Shown: piece after piece, positions 6,578-8,893 of the stretch | How positions within the stretch are numbered: the first letter of the stretch is position 1 | Layout: every line of letters starts with the position of its first letter | DNA from: Gemmatimonadota bacterium | Lineage (GTDB): Bacteria > Gemmatimonadota > Gemmatimonadetes > Longimicrobiales > Longimicrobiaceae | Length of the DNA: 8,893 nucleotides | Direction: 5' to 3' | NCBI GenBank assembly: GCA_019348475.1 | Contig: JAHWJJ010000166.1 | Location: 1-8,893, forward strand | Made by a program: the position numbers and the translations under genes | The notes under the pieces: model-generated | The model's input: the letters and a program-made list of their open reading frames with translations, nothing else | Database searches by the model: none | Told to the model about the DNA's origin: nothing

Positions 6578-6880
6578 TCAGTTTCGCTCCGGCGCCCGCA
6601 CGGGGGCGGGAATGCTGAGCAGCTTGGGATCGGACGCGGAGATCAGGGCCTCTGCAAAGTCCTGTCGCTCTTCGATCTGGTTCAGGCGGCCGTCGATGCT
6701 GGACAGCACGTCGTGGATGCGCGCCAGGTCCGCCTCGGGCGTGGGCCGCAGCCTGGCCTGCGTGACGGCGTCCAGGTAGCTGCCCAGCCGCTTCGAAATC
6801 GGACGCAGGATGAGCACTCCCCCGGTGGTGAGGATCAGCGTCATCATCACGAGCATGGGGGCGATCGCCTCGATCATCAT
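6578..6880 (-). CDS. Small membrane protein with coiled-coil tail, unknown function
   Basis: A 100-residue protein I do not recognise. One membrane helix at about residues 4-26 is followed by a basic RPISKRLG stretch, so the C-terminus is probably cytoplasmic. Residues about 48-80 form an amphipathic, coiled-coil-like helix (DLARIHDVLSSIDGRLNQIE, then ERQDFAEALI). A short proline-rich end follows. Evidence that it is real: AGGAGA seven bases before ATG 6880, a second in-frame ATG directly behind it, a strong terminator 29 bases after the stop, and a candidate ECF promoter 51 bases upstream. It sits 50 bases after msrQ on the same strand and could be co-transcribed with msrPQ. Small helix-plus-coiled-coil proteins often act as adaptors, but no function can be assigned here. 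Confidence 0.8.
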   Translation of the reverse strand: MMIEAIAPMLVMMTLILTTGGVLILRPISKRLGSYLDAVTQARLRPTPEADLARIHDVLSSIDGRLNQIEERQDFAEALISASDPKLLSIPAPVRAPERN

Positions 6881-6887
6881 ACACGTC

Positions 6888-6893
6888 TCTCCT
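6888..6893 (-). promoter_or_regulatory. Ribosome binding site of the small membrane-protein gene
   Basis: AGGAGA with a seven-base gap to the ATG at 6880. It is the most canonical Shine-Dalgarno in the window and a main reason for accepting this short gene. Confidence 0.75.
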
Positions 6894-6930
6894 GGTGTCC
6901 GGCGTCGCGCGAACGGGTGCCGGCCCGTGC

Positions 6931-7611
6931 CTACGCCGTCGTGGCCGGGCGAGTTTCACCCGGCCTTTCATCCCGCGATCCCGGCGCGCCCCGCCGGGCT
7001 GCCGCCGCGCGCCCGGGCCTGCGTCCGGCCAGCGCGGGAATGCGCAGCGCCATCAGCAGCGCGAACACGGCGGCGAAGATCAGGGGTTCGCGCAGGTCGC
7101 TCTTCACCAGCCAGATGAAGTGCAGCACCCCGAGCCCCGCCGCAAGATAAACCATCCGGTGGAGTTTCTGCCACCTTTTCCCCATCCGCCGTATCCACCC
7201 CTTCGTGGAGGTGACCGCCAGGGGGACCAGCAGGAGGAAGGCCGTGAAGCCCACGGTCACGTACGGACGCTCCACCACGTCCTCCACGATGTACGTCCAC
7301 GCGAACCCCTGGTCCACCAGGTAGGTGGACAGGTGCAGGCAGACGTACAGGAAGGCGCAGAGGCCGAGCGTGCGCCGCGCGGGGGCCAGCCAGTTCCACC
7401 CGGTGAGCCTGCGGAGGGGGGACACGGCCAGCGTGCACATCAGCAGCAGCAGGGCGGCGAAGCCCGTGCGCAGGGTGACGTACTCGATGGGGTCCGCGCC
7501 CAGCCCGCCGGTGAACGCGCCCGCGACCAGCAGGATCAGCGGCACCAGTCCGCCAAGCCACGCGGCGGGGCGGATCCACCGGGCGGCCTTCGCCTGCCAC
7601 GCGGACGCCAT
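6931..7611 (-). CDS. msrQ: MsrQ, haem-containing membrane subunit of the MsrPQ reductase
   Basis: A 226-residue ferric-reductase-like membrane protein with about six helices. Matches to the MsrQ/YedZ family include GADPIEYVTLRTG (38-50), LAVSPLRRL (61-69), RRTLGLCAFLYVCLH (79-93) and TSTKGWIRRMGKRWQKLHRMVYL (the segment at 134-156, key residues Trp147 and His151), then HFIWLVK (164-170). His93, His151 and His164 correspond to the conserved haem-ligand histidines of the family. It passes electrons from the quinone pool to periplasmic MsrP. The ATG at 7611 shares one base with the msrP stop (TGATG), indicating translational coupling. Residues about 195-226 are an Arg/Ala/Pro-rich tail, longer than I would expect for the family. 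The last codons contain a candidate promoter for the next gene. Confidence 0.95.
   Translation of the reverse strand: MASAWQAKAARWIRPAAWLGGLVPLILLVAGAFTGGLGADPIEYVTLRTGFAALLLLMCTLAVSPLRRLTGWNWLAPARRTLGLCAFLYVCLHLSTYLVDQGFAWTYIVEDVVERPYVTVGFTAFLLLVPLAVTSTKGWIRRMGKRWQKLHRMVYLAAGLGVLHFIWLVKSDLREPLIFAAVFALLMALRIPALAGRRPGRAAAARRGAPGSRDERPGETRPATTA
6932..6958 (-). promoter_or_regulatory. Candidate ECF-type promoter of the small membrane-protein gene
   Basis: TGAAAC (6958-6953), 17 bases, then CGTA (6935-6932) on the minus strand. It lies in the last codons of msrQ and ends 51 bases before the next ATG (6880). The hexamer, tetramer and spacing are identical to the site at 2241-2215, although the reading-frame context is different. 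Confidence 0.45.
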
Positions 7612-8546
7612 CAGAAGTTGCGCCGCAGGTCCATGCCGCTGTACAGGCTGGCGACCTCGGGGTAGCCGTTGAACATGAGCGTGGGGCGCCGGCGGAACTC
7701 GCCGATGCGGCGCTCGCGGGCCTGGCTCCACCGGGGGTGGTCCACCTGGGGGTTGACGTTGGCGTAGAAGCCGTATTCCCGCGGCGCGGACACGTTCCAC
7801 GCGGTGCGCGGCTGCGTGTCGGTAAAGCGGATGCGGACGATGGACTTGATGGACTTGAACCCGTACTTCCATGGGACCACCAGCCGGATCGGCGCCCCGT
7901 TCTGCTCCGGCATCGGCCGCCCGTACAGGCCGGTGGCGAGCAGGGCCAGCGGGTGCATGGCCTCGTCCATCCGCAGCCCCTCCACGTACGGCCAGTCCAG
8001 GATGGGCCGGCGCTGCCCCGGCATCTGCGCGGGGTCGTGCAGCGTGGTGAACTCCACGAAGCGGGCGCCGGCCCGCGGGCGGGCGCGGTTCACCACCTCG
8101 CGCAGGGGAATGCCGCGCCACGGGATCACCATCGACCACGCCTCGACGCAGCGCAGGCGGTAGGTGCGGTCCACCTGCTGCGTGCCGCGCACGAACTCTT
8201 CGAAGCCGTAGCGCCCGGGGCGGTCGCACAGGCCGTCCACCACCACGGTCCAGGGCCGCGTCCGCAGCAGGCGCGGCGCGTTGCGGGCCGGGTCGCGCTT
8301 GTCGGTGCCGAACTCGTAGAAGTTGTTGTAGCCGGTCACGTCCTCCAGCGGCGTAAGCTCGTCGCGCTGCGGCGCGGGCGCGCCGCCCTCCTCCGCCGCC
8401 CCGTCCGCGGTGTCGCACGCGGCCACGGCGGGAACGGCGCCCGCCGCCAGCGCCAGCGCCGACGCGCCGATGAAGTCGCGGCGGCTGAGGTACAGCCGCT
8501 CGGGGGTGATCTGCGAGGAAGCGATCTCCGGCTTTCGGATCAGCAT
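7611..8546 (-). CDS. msrP: MsrP, periplasmic molybdopterin protein-methionine-sulfoxide reductase
   Basis: A 311-residue member of the sulfite-oxidase fold, the usual MsrP length. It has a twin-arginine signal (SRRDFIG at 21-27, then a hydrophobic stretch to about 43), so it is exported folded with its molybdenum cofactor. The family core is clear: [13 protein letters not shown] (71-83), [16 protein letters not shown] (133-148) with Cys133 as the expected Mo ligand, [15 protein letters not shown] (225-239) and [16 protein letters not shown] (261-276). It reduces methionine sulfoxide in oxidised periplasmic proteins with electrons from MsrQ, encoded immediately downstream. The start ATG 8546 has AAGGTG four bases upstream. 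Oddity: the signal peptide ends VAAC (41-44), a lipobox-like sequence followed by Asp45, so the protein may be a lipid-anchored Tat substrate. No HprSR-type two-component regulator is visible; the candidate upstream promoter is ECF-like. Confidence 0.96.
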   Translation of the reverse strand: MLIRKPEIASSQITPERLYLSRRDFIGASALALAAGAVPAVAACDTADGAAEEGGAPAPQRDELTPLEDVTGYNNFYEFGTDKRDPARNAPRLLRTRPWTVVVDGLCDRPGRYGFEEFVRGTQQVDRTYRLRCVEAWSMVIPWRGIPLREVVNRARPRAGARFVEFTTLHDPAQMPGQRRPILDWPYVEGLRMDEAMHPLALLATGLYGRPMPEQNGAPIRLVVPWKYGFKSIKSIVRIRFTDTQPRTAWNVSAPREYGFYANVNPQVDHPRWSQARERRIGEFRRRPTLMFNGYPEVASLYSGMDLRRNF

Positions 8547-8569
8547 TGCACACCTTTGTACTGCGAGGG

Positions 8570-8584
8570 GCCGGGTCGCCCGGC
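8570..8584 (-). promoter_or_regulatory. GC hairpin in the msrP leader
   Basis: GCCGGG / CCCGGC, a 6-bp stem with a 3-base loop. If transcription starts near 8595 as the candidate promoter predicts, the hairpin lies in the 5'UTR, 13 bases before the AAGGTG ribosome site. It could stabilise the message or modulate translation, or it may be a chance GC palindrome. Confidence 0.35.
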
Positions 8585-8600
8585 TGCCTTGGACAAACCT

Positions 8601-8627
8601 AAAACGCCACGGGCGCGGGAAGGTTCC
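8601..8627 (-). promoter_or_regulatory. Candidate ECF-type promoter of msrPQ
   Basis: GGAACC (8627-8622) followed by TT, and CGTTTT (8606-8601), on the minus strand. Counted from GGAAC the gap to CGTT is 16 bases. It shares AACCTT and CGT with the sigma-operon promoter at nearly the same spacing (13 versus 14 bases between them). It ends 54 bases before the msrP ATG. No good vegetative -35/-10 pair is visible nearby. Confidence 0.45.
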
Positions 8628-8669
8628 GGGTGGGTCCCCCACCGCCCGGCAATCTGCCGCCGGGAGAGG

Positions 8670-8765
8670 GGGAGAACTTCGAGCGCGTGAGGCGGATCGA
8701 GCGGCTCGCCGAGCCCCCCACCCCCGGTCCTTGCCTACAAACCGGTGGGGGAAGGGAGAACTTCG
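8670..8765. repeat. Pair of short direct repeats (GGGAGAACTTCG)
   Basis: GGGAGAACTTCG occurs at 8670-8681 and 8754-8765, 84 bases apart. In both copies it is preceded by a G-rich run and followed within 14 bases by GAGGCG and then TCGAG. A third core, GAACTTCG, is at 8794-8801. The preceding GGGAGAGGGGGA is shared with 4717-4728, tying this to the other intergenic repeat. Confidence 0.6.
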
Positions 8766-8829
8766 CTCGTACGAGGCGAAGGTCGAGATGGTTGAACTTC
8801 GGCTTGTGGATTACACCCTGCTCCACACC

Positions 8830-8857
8830 ACCCCTCTTCCGGGGTTGGGGGAGGGGT
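8830..8857. repeat. Hairpin-forming repeat at the right edge
   Basis: ACCCCTC (8830-8836) and GAGGGGT (8851-8857) form a perfect 7-bp stem around a 14-base loop containing CCGGGG. It resembles the CCCTC/GAGGG hairpin at 4700-4727 in arm composition. No T-run follows, so it looks like an intergenic repeat rather than a terminator. Confidence 0.45.
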
Positions 8858-8893
8858 CGCCAGCCGTCGCGAGGAACGAGCGAAAGGCCTGGC

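Larger units (their letters stand above)
8547..8893. other. Intergenic region upstream of msrP, repeat-rich
   Basis: About 347 bases to the window edge. The first 80 hold the msrP Shine-Dalgarno (8556-8551), a 5'UTR hairpin and the candidate promoter. From about 8640 on, the sequence is short GC-rich direct and inverted repeats, including an imperfect stem (8715-8751) with a 3-base bulge. A minus-strand open frame at 8599-8826 is made of repeat translation (two similar stretches ending in KFS) and I do not annotate it. Confidence 0.6.

Noticed and set aside
6285..6971. Possible 229-residue N-terminal extension of the MATE protein
   Set aside because: The extension has no domain, overlaps the small membrane-protein gene and runs through a terminator hairpin. 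ATG 6284 has a Shine-Dalgarno and gives the normal family length.
6931..8553. Apparent 540-residue fusion ending in MsrQ
   Set aside because: Its first part is an out-of-frame reading of msrP. The true msrP frame stops at 7611 and msrQ restarts in a TGATG overlap, so these are two coupled genes, not a fusion.
8599..8826. Short minus-strand open frame upstream of msrP
   Set aside because: It consists of translated intergenic repeats (two similar stretches around KFS) and covers the candidate msrP promoter; no ribosome site.

Overview
The window is very GC-rich and every gene I can support lies on the minus strand. The gene content is a zf-HC2 anti-sigma factor coupled to an ECF sigma factor, a DUF4097 protein, a DUF5916 outer-membrane protein and dispersed GC-rich intergenic hairpin repeats. 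This suggests a Gram-negative, diderm soil-type bacterium, most like Gemmatimonadota (Longimicrobium-type). That placement is inference from gene families and composition; there is no rRNA or other marker in the window.

Layout in the direction of transcription (right to left): (1) 8547-8893, an intergenic region with short GC-rich repeats, a candidate ECF-type promoter and a 5'UTR hairpin. (2) 7611-8546 msrP and 6931-7611 msrQ, overlapping by one base, encode the periplasmic methionine-sulfoxide reductase and its haem membrane partner. (3) 6578-6880 is a small membrane protein with a coiled-coil tail, followed by a clear terminator hairpin at 6516-6548. (4) 4851-6284 is a complete MATE-family multidrug/sodium antiporter with its own leader. 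(5) 4498-4850 is an intergenic region with repeats and the promoter of the next operon. (6) 3940-4497 (ECF sigma), 3224-3943 (zf-HC2 anti-sigma, four-base overlap), 2222-3190 (DUF4097 beta-repeat exported protein) and 1-2172 (DUF5916/CBM9-like outer-membrane protein, cut by the window edge) form one tightly spaced cassette.

The most interesting signal is not a gene. Four minus-strand starts are preceded, about 42-54 bases upstream, by a motif of the form AAC-N16/17-CGT. Two copies are exact TGAAAC-N17-CGTA, one is TCAAAC-N17-CGTC and one is GGAAC-N16-CGTT. This is the architecture of ECF-sigma promoters. It sits in front of the sigma operon itself, the DUF5916 gene, msrPQ and the small membrane protein. 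If real, the window contains an ECF sigma factor and part of its own regulon, linking envelope proteins to repair of oxidised periplasmic methionine. The MATE gene and the internal operon genes lack the motif. This is a hypothesis from reading the sequence, not a tested result.

I see no tRNA, rRNA, CRISPR array, insertion sequence or phage gene. Many long open frames on both strands are codon-bias shadows of these genes and are not annotated.
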